Assembly: GCA_016213735.1 (NCBI GenBank)
Contig: JACQZU010000014.1
Coordinates: 1 to 64,000, forward strand
Length of the DNA stretch: 64,000 bases
DNA from: Acidobacteriota bacterium
GTDB taxonomy: Bacteria > Acidobacteriota > Holophagae > Holophagales > Holophagaceae
Reading direction: 5' to 3'
Shown: positions 29,558 to 38,308 of the stretch, piece by piece
How positions within the stretch are numbered: the first letter of the stretch is position 1
Layout of the letters: every line of letters starts with the position of its first letter
The notes under the pieces: generated by a model
Database searches by the model: none
What the model was told of the DNA's origin: nothing
What the model saw: the letters and a program-made list of their open reading frames with translations, nothing else
Program-made: the position numbers and the translations under genes

Positions 29558-30588
29558 GCCTTGGGGTGCTCCGGCCGGGTCTGCTGGATCTCGTCCAGGA
29601 CCGCGGTCGCTTCGGTTTCCAGGATCGCGGCGTCGGGCCGGCAGGACCGGCGGATCCCCTGTCCCACGCACTCGCCAATCTCCTCGTGGCCAATCCGCCG
29701 GACGCCGCGGTGCTGGAGATCACGCTCCGGGGCCCGGCCCTGCGCTTCGAGACCGACGTGGTGGCGGCCTTCACGGGAGCGCCTTTCCCCCTGGCGGTGG
29801 CGGGGAAGCGCGTTCACCCCTTTCGGCCGCTGTTCCTGCGGGCCGGCGCCACGCTGGAGATCGGGGAAACGGACCAGGGTCTGCGCGGCTACCTCGCCGT
29901 GGCGGGAGGGGTGGAGGTGCCCCCCGTGCTGGGAAGCCGCGCCACCGATCTCCGGGGAACCTTCGGCGGCCAGGAGGGCCGGGCCCTTCGGGAGGGGGAC
30001 CGGCTTCCCCTGGGGGCACCGAGGGAGGAGATCGCCCGCCTGCTTGGTTCTGCGATGGGGAAGTCCGAGCCCTTCCTGGCGTGCGGGTGGCGGCTGCCCT
30101 GGAGCGGCCCCCTCCCGGGCCAGGACCAGGACCCGACCCTGGCGCTCATCCCTGGACCCCAGTGGCCGGACCTGGCTCCCCCGTCCCGCAGAGCCCTGCT
30201 CGAGGAAGGTTTCAGGGTGGGCCCAGCCTCGGACCGCATGGGACTGCGCCTCCAGGGCCCCCGCCTGGATCTCACGGGGAGAACCGAGCTGCTCTCCGCG
30301 CCGGTGGTCACGGGGACCTTGCAGCTCCCCCCCGACGGGCAGCCCATCCTGTTGATGGCGGACCGCCAGACCACCGGCGGGTACCCCCGCCTGGGGGAAG
30401 TGGCGACCGTGGACCTTCCCCGGGCCGCCCAGGCCCGGCCCGGCAGCCCCCTCCGCTTCACCCTGGTGGAGGCCGGGGAGGCGCGGCGGCGGCTGAAGGA
30501 ACAGGGGAGGGGACTGGCCTTCCTGCGGGGCCTCCTGCTCCGGGAATTCGCCAACGGGGGGATGATGGGGCCATGCGGCTGGACCTGA
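29554..30588 (+). CDS. pxpC: 5-oxoprolinase subunit C
   Basis: Biotin-dependent-carboxyltransferase-fold subunit (KipA/allophanate-hydrolase subunit 2) of 344 residues. Seen are the N-terminal [16 protein letters not shown], the [17 protein letters not shown] segment and [19 protein letters not shown] near the C-terminus. It overlaps pxpB by 4 bases and pxpA by 16 bases, so the three subunits should be translated together. Confidence 0.93.
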   Translation: MSLGVLRPGLLDLVQDRGRFGFQDRGVGPAGPADPLSHALANLLVANPPDAAVLEITLRGPALRFETDVVAAFTGAPFPLAVAGKRVHPFRPLFLRAGATLEIGETDQGLRGYLAVAGGVEVPPVLGSRATDLRGTFGGQEGRALREGDRLPLGAPREEIARLLGSAMGKSEPFLACGWRLPWSGPLPGQDQDPTLALIPGPQWPDLAPPSRRALLEEGFRVGPASDRMGLRLQGPRLDLTGRTELLSAPVVTGTLQLPPDGQPILLMADRQTTGGYPRLGEVATVDLPRAAQARPGSPLRFTLVEAGEARRRLKEQGRGLAFLRGLLLREFANGGMMGPCGWT

Positions 30589-31334
30589 ACGGCGACCTTG
30601 GGGAATCCTACGGTTCCTGGCAGATGGGCGGGGACGAGGCCCTCCTGGACCTGCTCAGCTCCGCCAACCTGGCCTGCGGCTTCCACGCCGGGGATCCTGC
30701 GACCATGCGGCGCACCGTGGGTTGGGCGGCGGCCCGGGGCGTGGCCATCGGGGCCCATCCCTCCCTGCCGGATCTCCAGGGTTTCGGACGACGAGAAATG
30801 GCGGTCACCCCGGAGGAGGTCTACGAATTCGTGCTCTACCAGATCGGCGCCCTTGCCGCCTTCGTGCGCGGGGCGGGCGCCCGGATGGCCCACGTGAAGC
30901 CCCACGGCGCCCTCTACAACCAGGCGGCCCGGGATCCGGGCCTCGCCGAGGCTGTGGCGCAGGCGGTGAAGGCCTTCGACCCCTCTTTGATCCTCGTGGG
31001 CCTGGCGGCCTCCGAGCTGGTTCGCGCAGGGGAAGAGGCAGGCCTCCGGGTGGCCCGGGAGGTGTTCGCGGATCGCGCCTACACCCCGGAGGGGCGACTG
31101 GTTCCGCGGGGGCGGCCCGGCGCGGTCCTCCAGGACGAGGAGGCCGCCCTGGCCCAAGTGCGGGACCTGGTCCGGGACGGCCGGGTCCGGGCCCAGGATG
31201 GATCCTGGATCCCCATGACCGCCGAGACCCTCTGCCTCCACGGGGACCACCCCAGGGCCCTCGCCTTCGCCCGTCGCATCCGGGACCTCCTCGGGTCCGA
31301 GGGCATCGAGGTCCTGGCCCCGGGGGCGCCATGA
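30573..31334 (+). CDS. pxpA: 5-oxoprolinase subunit A (LamB/YcsF family)
   Basis: Third subunit of 5-oxoprolinase, 253 residues. The N-terminal [38 protein letters not shown] and the C-terminal CLHGDHPRA are diagnostic for the LamB/YcsF family. ATG 30573 lies inside the end of pxpC. Its stop overlaps the DUF969 gene by four bases. Confidence 0.95.
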   Translation: MRLDLNGDLGESYGSWQMGGDEALLDLLSSANLACGFHAGDPATMRRTVGWAAARGVAIGAHPSLPDLQGFGRREMAVTPEEVYEFVLYQIGALAAFVRGAGARMAHVKPHGALYNQAARDPGLAEAVAQAVKAFDPSLILVGLAASELVRAGEEAGLRVAREVFADRAYTPEGRLVPRGRPGAVLQDEEAALAQVRDLVRDGRVRAQDGSWIPMTAETLCLHGDHPRALAFARRIRDLLGSEGIEVLAPGAP

Positions 31335-32002
31335 ACCTGATGCCCCTCCTGGGTCTGGCCACCATGGTCCTGGGATTCGCCCTGCGGGCCAATCCCGTCC
31401 TGGTGGTGGCCTGCGCGGCCGTGGTCACGGGGCTGGCCGCTGGAGCCTCCCCTCTCGGGGTTCTTGAAACCCTGGGGGAGGCTTTCGTGAAGAACCGCTT
31501 TCTGGCCCTTTTCCTGCTGACCCTGCCGGTGGTGGGGGTCCTGGAACGGCACGGCCTGCGGATCCGGGCGCGGGCCTGGATCGCCGGCCTCCGGGGCGCG
31601 ACCCCGGGCCGCCTGCTCCTGCTCTACCACCTGGCCCGCCAGGGGACGGCCGCCCTGGGCCTCACCAGCCTGGGAGGCCACCCCCAGACCGTGCGCCCCT
31701 TGCTGGCCCCCATGGCGGAGGCGGCCGCGGAACGGGAGAGCGGGACTCCCCTTTCGAAACAGGCCCGGGACGGACTCCGGGCCCTGTGCGCGGCCACCGA
31801 CAACGTGGCCCTCTTCTTCGGGGAGGACCTCTTCCTGGCCTTCGGGGCGGTGCTGCTGATCCGGGGATTCATGGCCGAGCAGGGCCACCTCCTCGAGCCC
31901 CTGCGGATCGCCCTGTGGGGGATTCCCACCGCCCTCGCGGCCCTCCTGATCCATGGCGGTCGCCTGCACCGTCTTGACCGGAAGCGGAAGGGCCCCGCGT
32001 GA
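31331..32002 (+). CDS. DUF969 membrane protein, probable 5-oxoproline transporter subunit
   Basis: A 223-residue integral membrane protein with about six hydrophobic segments and the family-typical [15 protein letters not shown] and [17 protein letters not shown]969 and DUF979 genes usually occur as a pair beside pxp genes and are thought to form a permease. It overlaps pxpA by four bases and the DUF979 gene by four bases (GTGA). The transport role is inferred from context. Confidence 0.85.
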   Translation: MNLMPLLGLATMVLGFALRANPVLVVACAAVVTGLAAGASPLGVLETLGEAFVKNRFLALFLLTLPVVGVLERHGLRIRARAWIAGLRGATPGRLLLLYHLARQGTAALGLTSLGGHPQTVRPLLAPMAEAAAERESGTPLSKQARDGLRALCAATDNVALFFGEDLFLAFGAVLLIRGFMAEQGHLLEPLRIALWGIPTALAALLIHGGRLHRLDRKRKGPA

Positions 32003-32949
32003 TCGGCCTGGCCTGGATCTACCCCCTGGCGGGCCTGGTCTTCCTGGCCTGCGGGATCCGGGCGGCACGGAACCCTCGGCACCCCCGGCGATGGTCCGGA
32101 AGCCTCTTCTGGTGTCTGCTGGCGCTGCTCTTCCTCGTGGGGGATCGGCTCCAGGCCTGGATGGCCGGGGCGCTGGTCCTGGGCCTGGCCCTCCTGGCCG
32201 GCCTGGGGGGGGTGAAGGGCGGTGACCGGGAACCCGGGGATGGAGAAGAGGCGACCCGGGAAGCCGGGCGTCTGGGGAACAGGCTCTTCCTCCCGGCCCT
32301 GGCCATTCCCGTTCTGACGGTGGGCCTCCTGTTCGCGTTCCGGTGGATGTCCGCACGCGGCCTGAACCTGGTGAACCCGGCGGAGGGCACCCTGGTCAGC
32401 CTGGGTCTAGCCTGCGGCCTGGCCCTGTTCGGGGCCCTCCGGGTCACGGGCCGAGGCCCGGGCGAGGGTCTGGGAGAGGGCGCCCGCCTCCTGGACACCA
32501 TCGGTTGGGCTGCGGTGCTCCCCCTCTACCTGGCCACCCTGGGGGCCGTCTTCGCGAAGGCGGGTGTGGGGGAGGCGGTGGCCAGCCTGCTGACCCGGTA
32601 CCTGCCCCTGGGCAGTCCCAGCGTCGCGGTGCTGGCCTATGGCCTGGGCATGGCCACCTTCACGGTGGTCATGGGCAACGCCTTTGCGGCCTTCCCGGTG
32701 ATGACCGCCGCGGTGGGGTTGCCTGTGCTGGTGGGGACCCACCACGCGAATCCCGCGGCCATGGCGGCCATGGGCATGCTCACGGGATACTGCGGCACGC
32801 TCCTCACCCCCATGGCGGCCAACTTCAACCTGGTGCCCGCGGCCCTGCTGGAACTCGGGGACCCCCACGGTGTCATCCGGGCCCAGGCCCCCACGGCCCT
32901 GGTGCTCCTCGGGCTCAACCTCCTCCTCATGCGCCTGCTGATTTTCTGA
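31999..32949 (+). CDS. DUF979 membrane protein, probable 5-oxoproline transporter subunit
   Basis: A 316-residue polytopic membrane protein starting at GTG 31999. Conserved parts include TFTVVMGNAFAAFPVMTAAV and GYCGTLLTPMAANFN. A charged loop (about 75-95) separates two hydrophobic halves. It is the partner of the DUF969 protein just upstream, and pcp follows eight bases later. Placement supports import of 5-oxoproline or pyroglutamyl compounds. Confidence 0.87.
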   Translation: MIGLAWIYPLAGLVFLACGIRAARNPRHPRRWSGSLFWCLLALLFLVGDRLQAWMAGALVLGLALLAGLGGVKGGDREPGDGEEATREAGRLGNRLFLPALAIPVLTVGLLFAFRWMSARGLNLVNPAEGTLVSLGLACGLALFGALRVTGRGPGEGLGEGARLLDTIGWAAVLPLYLATLGAVFAKAGVGEAVASLLTRYLPLGSPSVAVLAYGLGMATFTVVMGNAFAAFPVMTAAVGLPVLVGTHHANPAAMAAMGMLTGYCGTLLTPMAANFNLVPAALLELGDPHGVIRAQAPTALVLLGLNLLLMRLLIF

Positions 32950-32957
32950 GGCATCCC

Positions 32958-33581
32958 ATGCGAAACGCCACCGTCCTGGTCACGGGGTTCGAGCCCTTCG
33001 GGGGCGAGGCAGTGAACCCCTCCTGGCTCGCCGCCCAGCGCCTCGACGGAGCCCGCATCCTGGGGAAGGCCGTCGCGGCGGCCCAGCTTCCCACGGTCTT
33101 CGCCACCGCCCTGCCGACCCTGGATGCATGGCTCTCGCAGCACGATCCATGCCTGGTGCTTTGCGTGGGCCAGGCCCAGGGAGAAACGGGGTTCTGCCTG
33201 GAACGGGTGGCGGTGAACTGGACCGATGCCCGGATCCCGGACAACGCCGGGGCCCAGCCCGTGGACCTGCCCGTGCTGCCCGGCGGCCCCCCGGCCCACT
33301 TCGCCACCCTGCCCCTGCGCTCCATCCTCCAGGCCCTCCACAGGGCGGGGCTGCCCGCCCGGATCTCCCACAGCGCCGGGGCCTTCGTCTGCAACCACGT
33401 CTTCTACGGCCTCATGCAGGCCTTGGCCGCCCGTCCGGCCTGTCGCGGAGGTTTCGTGCACATTCCCCTCCTTCCCGAACAGGCGGTTCGGAACCCGGGG
33501 CAGCCGAGCCTGTCCCTGGACCTGGTGGAGGCGGGCCTTCGGATCATCCTGGAGACGGGCCTCCGCGAGCTTCCCGGCTAG
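32958..33581 (+). CDS. pcp: pyroglutamyl-peptidase I
   Basis: Cysteine peptidase that removes N-terminal pyroglutamate (5-oxoproline) from peptides, feeding the neighbouring oxoprolinase. The 207-residue length and the triad Glu82 (FCLERVAVN), Cys145 (AGAFVCNHVFY) and His168 (FVHIPLLPEQ) match C15 peptidases. It ends the pxp operon. Its TAG stop shares the palindrome CTAG with the stop of the convergent deaminase gene. Confidence 0.95.
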   Translation: MRNATVLVTGFEPFGGEAVNPSWLAAQRLDGARILGKAVAAAQLPTVFATALPTLDAWLSQHDPCLVLCVGQAQGETGFCLERVAVNWTDARIPDNAGAQPVDLPVLPGGPPAHFATLPLRSILQALHRAGLPARISHSAGAFVCNHVFYGLMQALAARPACRGGFVHIPLLPEQAVRNPGQPSLSLDLVEAGLRIILETGLRELPG

Positions 33582-34045
33582 AGCTGGCCCGATCCGCTCT
33601 CCGGATCCAGCTGTTCCCACCGCACACCGAAGTGGCGAAGAATGGCCTGCCGTTCCGCCGCCTCCTGCTCCGCGATGCTGGTGTAGGGATGCTGGAAGAC
33701 CACCCGCCGCACCCCGCGGCGCACCAGGGCGCGGGTGCAGGCCAGGCAGGGTTCGTGCGTGACGTAGGCCACGGTGACGTGGCCGTCACAGAAACCCAGG
33801 GCGTTTTCCTCGGCGTGGCTGGTGTGGAGGCAGCGCTGGCCGGGCCGGCAGGTCTCGGGGGTGCAGTGCGGCATGCCCGGAAGGGCCCCGTTGAAGCCGG
33901 CCGAGGCCACCCCCCCGTCCGCCCGCAGCAGCACCGCGCCCACCTTCAGCCGGCAGCAGGTCCCGAGGCGGCTGAGCTCCCCGGCCATGCGGAGGAACAC
34001 CTGGTCCTTGAGGGCAGAACGGGAGGTCGGGGCGTCGGGGCTCAT
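33578..34045 (-). CDS. dCMP/cytidine deaminase family protein (ComEB-like)
   Basis: A zinc deaminase of 155 residues. The zinc site is His77-Ala-Glu79 (SHAEENAL) with Cys100/Cys103 (PCLAC). The LGTCCRLKVGAVLL and FNGALPGMPHC segments match dCMP deaminases, which supply dUMP for dTMP synthesis. ATG 34045 (MSPDAP) was chosen; ATG 34060 would add five residues. The stop codon overlaps that of pcp on the other strand. Confidence 0.9.
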   Translation of the reverse strand: MSPDAPTSRSALKDQVFLRMAGELSRLGTCCRLKVGAVLLRADGGVASAGFNGALPGMPHCTPETCRPGQRCLHTSHAEENALGFCDGHVTVAYVTHEPCLACTRALVRRGVRRVVFQHPYTSIAEQEAAERQAILRHFGVRWEQLDPESGSGQL

Positions 34046-34154
34046 GGGGATCTCGGCCATGGATTGGAGTGTACCCACGGTGGCCGGACCCCTGCTCCTT
34101 CTCAACCTGGAGTGCCCTTTCGCCGATAGGAGATGCCTGGACCCGGGAGGAAGA

Positions 34155-34823
34155 ATGCCGGAGGAGGAGGGGCCGAGCAGGAAGGCCGAGCCCCAGGGCG
34201 CCAGCGGCACCTCGGATTCCGACCGCTTCCACGAACTTCTGGATCACCTGCCGGTCGGGGTCTACCGCACAACCGTGGATGGCCGGATCCTCGAATGCAA
34301 CCAGGCGCTGGCCGGCATCCTGGGATTCCCGGATCCCGCGGCCTGCCGCTTCCAGAACGTCCAGCAGTTCTACATCCGGCAGGAGGATCGGGTCACGCAC
34401 CTCGAGCAGCTCTCGGCCCTGGGGACCGTCTTCACCGAATTTCAATTCCTCACCCACGATCACCGGGTGATCTGGGTCCGGGACTACCCGCGGGCGGTGT
34501 TGAACCCCGGAGGGCAGGTCCAGTACTTCGACGGGATCATCGTGGACGTCTCCGAGCTGAAGCGCAGCGAGGCCGAACGGGAAAGCCTCATCCTGGAACT
34601 GAAGCGGGCCCTGGAGAACATCCGGGTGCTCAGCGAACTGCTGCCCATCTGCTCGTCCTGCAAGAAGGTCCGGGACGACCATGGGTACTGGGAGGCGGTG
34701 GAGGGCTACCTCCTCAAGCACGCCAACATCAAGTTCAGCCATGGTCTGTGCCCTGCCTGCGCCCGGGCGCTCTACCCAGACTTCGCTGGGAACCTTCAAC
34801 TCCCGCCGGAATCCCCGGACTAG
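34155..34823 (+). CDS. PAS-domain protein with C-terminal Cys motif
   Basis: A 222-residue cytoplasmic sensor-like protein. A PAS fold (about 20-140) contains DHLPVGVYRTTVDGRILECN and ends with VDVSELKRSE, followed by a helical linker. The C-terminal tail holds PICSSCKKVRDD and FSHGLCPACARALYP, four Cys that may bind zinc; this tail also occurs at the ends of some signalling kinases and cyclases. No kinase or output domain is present, so the output is unknown. ATG 34155 has GGAGG upstream. Confidence 0.85.
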   Translation: MPEEEGPSRKAEPQGASGTSDSDRFHELLDHLPVGVYRTTVDGRILECNQALAGILGFPDPAACRFQNVQQFYIRQEDRVTHLEQLSALGTVFTEFQFLTHDHRVIWVRDYPRAVLNPGGQVQYFDGIIVDVSELKRSEAERESLILELKRALENIRVLSELLPICSSCKKVRDDHGYWEAVEGYLLKHANIKFSHGLCPACARALYPDFAGNLQLPPESPD

Positions 34824-35275
34824 ACCCCGAACTGGCGAAGGTGGTGGTCCAGGTGCTTCCAGAGGAGGTTGCTCCACTCTCCGGCCTTGAGGGGGCCGAA
34901 GGTGACGTGGGTCCTTCCTTCGAAGGCAGCGGCGCCCTGGCCGTGGAACTCCCGGATGAATCCGACCAGACGCTCCCGCTCGGAGTCCAGCTTGCGGGAA
35001 TCCGCCACCCGGAAGGCCGGGGGGGTGGGGATGTTCTTCTTGAAGGGCTGCTCACCCACCACGGAGCCCTTGAAGAACAGGCGTGCCAACAGTCGCAGGG
35101 GGAGAGGCCCCCCTCCTTTTTCTCCACGGAGCTGCTGGTAGGGGGTGCAGCAGTGGGCGCACATCTGGGCCGGGTCCATCCGGCCCCACCGAGGAGCGCT
35201 CCCAACCTGGAGGGACCCGAGGCGGGACACCAAACTCTGGATCTCCGAGGGGTCGAAGGCATTCGGAAGGGGCAT
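34820..35275 (-). CDS. DUF1569 (DinB-like) protein
   Basis: A 151-residue protein resembling the DUF1569 branch of the DinB/YfiT four-helix superfamily. Candidate metal ligands are in MCAHCCTPY near residue 40 and WKHLDHHLRQFGV at the C-terminus. ATG 35275 has GGAGG upstream. Its stop shares CTAG with the stop of the convergent PAS gene. Function is unknown; relatives are thiol-dependent metalloenzymes. Confidence 0.8.
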   Translation of the reverse strand: MPLPNAFDPSEIQSLVSRLGSLQVGSAPRWGRMDPAQMCAHCCTPYQQLRGEKGGGPLPLRLLARLFFKGSVVGEQPFKKNIPTPPAFRVADSRKLDSERERLVGFIREFHGQGAAAFEGRTHVTFGPLKAGEWSNLLWKHLDHHLRQFGV

Positions 35276-35329
35276 GGCGGGCCTCCTGGGATGTTGGGAT
35301 TATGAAACCGATCCAGTTGGGAGACTCCC

Positions 35330-36001
35330 TTGCGCCTCGCCTTCCCCCTGCCTTCGCCCGCGGTTCCCATCCAGGGCAGCGATGACTCCTTCCCGGTCCG
35401 CCGGATCTGGTGCGTGGGACGGAACTACGCCGAGCACGCCCGCGAGATGGGCTTCTCCGACCGTGAATTCCCCTTCTTTTTCGCCAAGCCCGCGGATGCC
35501 GTCGTGCCCAGCGGTGGGGAGGTTCCCTACCCTCCCCGGACGACCGATCTTCACCACGAAATCGAACTGGTGGTGGCTGTGGGGAAGGGAGGGACGGACA
35601 TTCCGGTGGCACGGGCAGCGGATTTCATCTTCGGATGCGCCGTGGGCGTGGACCTGACGCGACGGGACCTTCAGGCCCTCCTCAGAAAGGAGGGCCGGCC
35701 CTGGGAGATGGCCAAGGCCTTCGACCACTCGGCCCCGGTCGGCCCCCTGCGCCCCGGCCCGCCGCCGGAGCGAGCGGCGATCTGGCTCTCGGTGGACGGC
35801 CTGGAGCGCCAGCGCAGCGATATTGCCCACATGATCTGGTCGGTGCCGGAAATCCTGGCCAACCTCTCCGGTTTCGTGGCCCTGGCTCCGGGGGACCTCA
35901 TCTTCACGGGAACCCCGGAAGGCGTGGGACCTCTCCAGCGGGGGAGCGCCGTCCGGGGCGGCATCGAGGGGATCGGCGAGCTCGCGTTCACCGTGGGCTG
36001 A
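35330..36001 (+). CDS. fumarylacetoacetate hydrolase family protein
   Basis: A 223-residue FAH-fold enzyme, probably cleaving a C-C bond in an acyl-pyruvate (fumarylpyruvate or acylpyruvase type). Seen are IWCVGRNYAEHAREMG, the metal-binding Glu pair in HHEIELVVAVG, GVDLTRRDLQ and FTGTPEGVGPL. It starts with TTG 35330 behind GGGAG. No aromatic degradation genes are adjacent, so the substrate is unclear. It ends 37 bases before tRNA-Ser. Confidence 0.9.
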   Translation: MRLAFPLPSPAVPIQGSDDSFPVRRIWCVGRNYAEHAREMGFSDREFPFFFAKPADAVVPSGGEVPYPPRTTDLHHEIELVVAVGKGGTDIPVARAADFIFGCAVGVDLTRRDLQALLRKEGRPWEMAKAFDHSAPVGPLRPGPPPERAAIWLSVDGLERQRSDIAHMIWSVPEILANLSGFVALAPGDLIFTGTPEGVGPLQRGSAVRGGIEGIGELAFTVG

Positions 36002-36038
36002 GGCCCCCAGACGCTTCTGTTAAACTGAGCGCCCACCC

Positions 36039-36123
36039 GGAGAGGTGGGAGAGGGGGCGATCGCGCCCGACTCGAAATCTGGAGACGGGCAACCGTTCGG
36101 GGGTTCGAATCCCTCCCTCTCCG
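36039..36123 (+). tRNA. tRNA-Ser (anticodon CGA)
   Basis: An 85-base class II tRNA. Acceptor arms GGAGAGG (36039-36045) and CCTCTCC (36116-36122) pair perfectly, with discriminator G at 36123. The anticodon loop reads CTCGAAA, a long variable arm follows, and the T-arm loop is TTCGAAT (36104-36110). It reads codon UCG. CCA is not encoded directly after the discriminator. The anticodon stem appears to hold one C-U mismatch. A terminator follows at 36133. Confidence 0.92.
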
Positions 36124-36485
36124 CGCCAAAAGGCCCCGCGAATGCGGGGCTGATTTTTGCCCCGGAGAGGGAGGAATTCGAAGTCACAGAATGGCTGGCA
36201 GGCTGACTCGGCCCTCCGGGCCTCGGGGCTTCGCCCCGGCCATCGCCTGAGGCGATGCCGTCCTATCCGCCTGCGGCGGATGGTGCCGCCCGCGTAGGCA
36301 GTCCAGTGGACTGCCGGTGCGGAGGAAGCGGCGTGCCAGCCATCCGTGCGGCCTGGAGGGTCCCCGCCAGATCGTCCACGGCGCAGCCGTGGACATGCAT
36401 GGGCTGGACCCGGAAGGGAATCCCGGGGAACGGTGCCGAGGCGATGAAAAGCGGGAACGGGGCCTTTTGGCGCGGAGTGGGAGGG
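36111..36485. repeat. tRNA-Ser 3'-end-bounded inverted-repeat element with hairpin array
   Basis: A 375-base unit whose ends, 36111-36135 and 36461-36485, are inverted repeats matching at 24 of 25 positions. The left end is the tRNA 3' end plus its flank. Inside is a second inverted tRNA-end copy (36163-36182, 19/20). A perfect 10-bp stem (36191-36200 with 36334-36343) encloses hairpins with three-base loops at 36210-36222, 36224-36238, 36242-36256, 36265-36281 and 36298-36314. Another lies at 36374-36394. Parts recur at 1-480. No believable protein is encoded between the tRNA and 36508. Confidence 0.75.
36133..36158 (+). terminator. terminator after tRNA-Ser
   Basis: A 7-bp stem GCCCCGC/GCGGGGC with loop GAAT is followed by TGATTTTT, nine bases after the tRNA discriminator base. 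It is a good intrinsic terminator. Confidence 0.85.
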
Positions 36486-36507
36486 CCCCGGGAAGGGATC
36501 CCGGGAG

Positions 36508-37020
36508 TCAGGGGGCCTGCCCATCCCCGCCCTTCGGTCGGGCGCCCTGGAAGAAGGCATCGCGGATGGTTGTCTCCGCTGACTTGACCCGGCCCAGGCT
36601 GTCCCGGATGGTGATCTTCAACCGGTGTTCCGCCCCCAGTCCACCGGGCCAGGCGGCCTGGGCGACCCAGAGCCTCGGATCGGCGGGGTCCGGGCGGAGG
36701 AGGGAGAGGACCTTCACGGCCCTTGGACGCGGACGAGGGCCTGCCTCCGGGGTCCGAACGGGCAGGATCTCCATCCGGATCCGGTCCTTCCGCGGAGGCG
36801 TGCGGCCCAGCCAGCGGAAGGTGGCCCCCACCGTCGAAACGAAGGCGGGGGTGGACTCGGAGGGGGCCACCCCGGGACCGTGGGTCACCTCGGAACTGAG
36901 CAATTCAAGGGCGGCCGGAGGAAGAGGGGTCCGGGCCGGGGCCTCCACGCAGGCCAGGAGCGCCAAGGCCGCCAGGAGGGCCCGGACATGGGGTCTGGAC
37001 GGGGAGGGGTCGGGGCACAT
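36508..37020 (-). CDS. hypothetical lipoprotein
   Basis: A 170-residue protein of no recognised family. Its N-terminus has a hydrophobic segment ending LALLAC, a fair lipobox, so it is probably a lipid-anchored periplasmic protein. The rest is Pro/Arg-rich with strand-like segments and an RLKITIRDSLGRVKSAETT region suggesting a beta-sandwich. It ends next to the tRNA-Ser element and is divergent from the phospholipase D gene. The coding call rests on the open frame and leader; ATG 37020 has no clear Shine-Dalgarno. Confidence 0.6.
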   Translation of the reverse strand: MCPDPSPSRPHVRALLAALALLACVEAPARTPLPPAALELLSSEVTHGPGVAPSESTPAFVSTVGATFRWLGRTPPRKDRIRMEILPVRTPEAGPRPRPRAVKVLSLLRPDPADPRLWVAQAAWPGGLGAEHRLKITIRDSLGRVKSAETTIRDAFFQGARPKGGDGQAP

Positions 37021-37139
37021 GCCCCAGCATCGGCTTCCCCGGTCCTTCGGGCAAGGAGCGGTGTCCGGACCTTCCCCCGGGAGCTTGCATGGGTTCGGGG
37101 CGCCAGGCGTGCTCCGCTATCCTTCCCCTGGGAGGAGCC

Positions 37140-38300
37140 ATGCGTCCCTACCTGATCTGCCTAGCCCTGGCCGTCGCGGCCTGGGCGCAGCCTGCCAAGC
37201 CCCAGCTCGTCCAGTCGGTTCCCGAGGGCACCCCCCTAGCGGATCCCTCCCTGCCCTTCGCCAAGGAGGCCTGGCCCCAGATGATCCGTGGGGCCCAGAG
37301 GAGCATCGATCTGGCCGAGTTCTATGTCACCAACCGGGCGGGTTCCTTCCTGGAGCCGGTGATCCGAGAACTGGAGCTGGCCGGCGCCCGGGGGGTGAAG
37401 GTTAGGACCCTGCTCTCCACCCGGATGCTGGGGCAGGATCCGGCCTCCGTCGAGCGTCTGCGCGCCATACCCGGCGCGGAGCTCCGGAATTTCGATTTCG
37501 GCCAGGGGGTCCGGGGGATCCTCCACGCGAAGTACTTCATCGTGGACGGAGAGGAGGCCTTCCTGGGGAGCCAGAATTTCGACTGGCGGGCGCTCCAGCA
37601 CATCCACGAGATGGGCCTGCGCTTCCGGTCCCCCGAACTGGTCCAGCCCCTCGCGCGCATCTTCGGGATCGACTGGGAATTCGCGAAGACCAAGGTGATT
37701 CCGACCTTTCCTACGATGCCGCCGGGCAAGCCCCCCGGGGTCCTGGAACTGGTGGCGAGCCCCCCCCACCTGCTCCCCCCTGGCGTGCGCCCGGCCCTCC
37801 CGGCCCTGTTGCGCACCCTGGACTCCGCGAAGGAACGCATCCGGGTCCAGCTCCTCACCTACAGTCCGGTCTCGGGGAAGTCCCGCTTCTGGCCCACCCT
37901 GGACAACGCCCTGCGGAGCGCCGCGGTCCGGGGGACGAAGGTCCAGCTGATGGTCTCGGACTGGAACACCGAGAAACCGGCCGTGGACCACCTGAAGTCC
38001 CTGTCCCTGCTGCCCAACGTGGAGGTGAAGATCGTCAGCATTCCTGATGATCCCGGCGGACCCATCCCTTACGCCCGGGTGATCCACAGCAAGTACATGA
38101 CCGTGGACGGCAAACTGCTCTGGCTGGGCACCAGCAACTGGGCGGAGGACTATTTCACCGAATCCAGGAACGTGGAATTGATCCTCAAGGACTCTGACCT
38201 GACCGCGCAGGCGGACCGGGTCTTTGAGCGGCTCTGGAACGGTCCCTTTGCGGCGGCCATCGAACCCGGCCGGAACTACGTCCCGCGCAAACGGGACTAG
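37140..38300 (+). CDS. exported phospholipase D-like protein
   Basis: A 386-residue protein with a signal peptide (MRPYLICLALAVAAWAQ) and two HKD motifs, HAKYFIVDGEEAFLGSQNFD and HSKYMTVDGKLLWLGTSNW. That is the complete PLD active site. Spacing resembles the PLD3/PLD4-type or cardiolipin-synthase-like groups; being exported, it could be a periplasmic phosphodiesterase or nuclease. ATG 37140 has GGAGG upstream. A nitrilase-family gene follows after eight bases. Confidence 0.88.
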   Translation: MRPYLICLALAVAAWAQPAKPQLVQSVPEGTPLADPSLPFAKEAWPQMIRGAQRSIDLAEFYVTNRAGSFLEPVIRELELAGARGVKVRTLLSTRMLGQDPASVERLRAIPGAELRNFDFGQGVRGILHAKYFIVDGEEAFLGSQNFDWRALQHIHEMGLRFRSPELVQPLARIFGIDWEFAKTKVIPTFPTMPPGKPPGVLELVASPPHLLPPGVRPALPALLRTLDSAKERIRVQLLTYSPVSGKSRFWPTLDNALRSAAVRGTKVQLMVSDWNTEKPAVDHLKSLSLLPNVEVKIVSIPDDPGGPIPYARVIHSKYMTVDGKLLWLGTSNWAEDYFTESRNVELILKDSDLTAQADRVFERLWNGPFAAAIEPGRNYVPRKRD

Positions 38301-38308
38301 GGCCGCCC

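Noticed and set aside
36184-36587. Short open frames in the tRNA-Ser element
   Set aside because: They are made of hairpin repeats, lack ribosome-binding sites and have no protein-like pattern.
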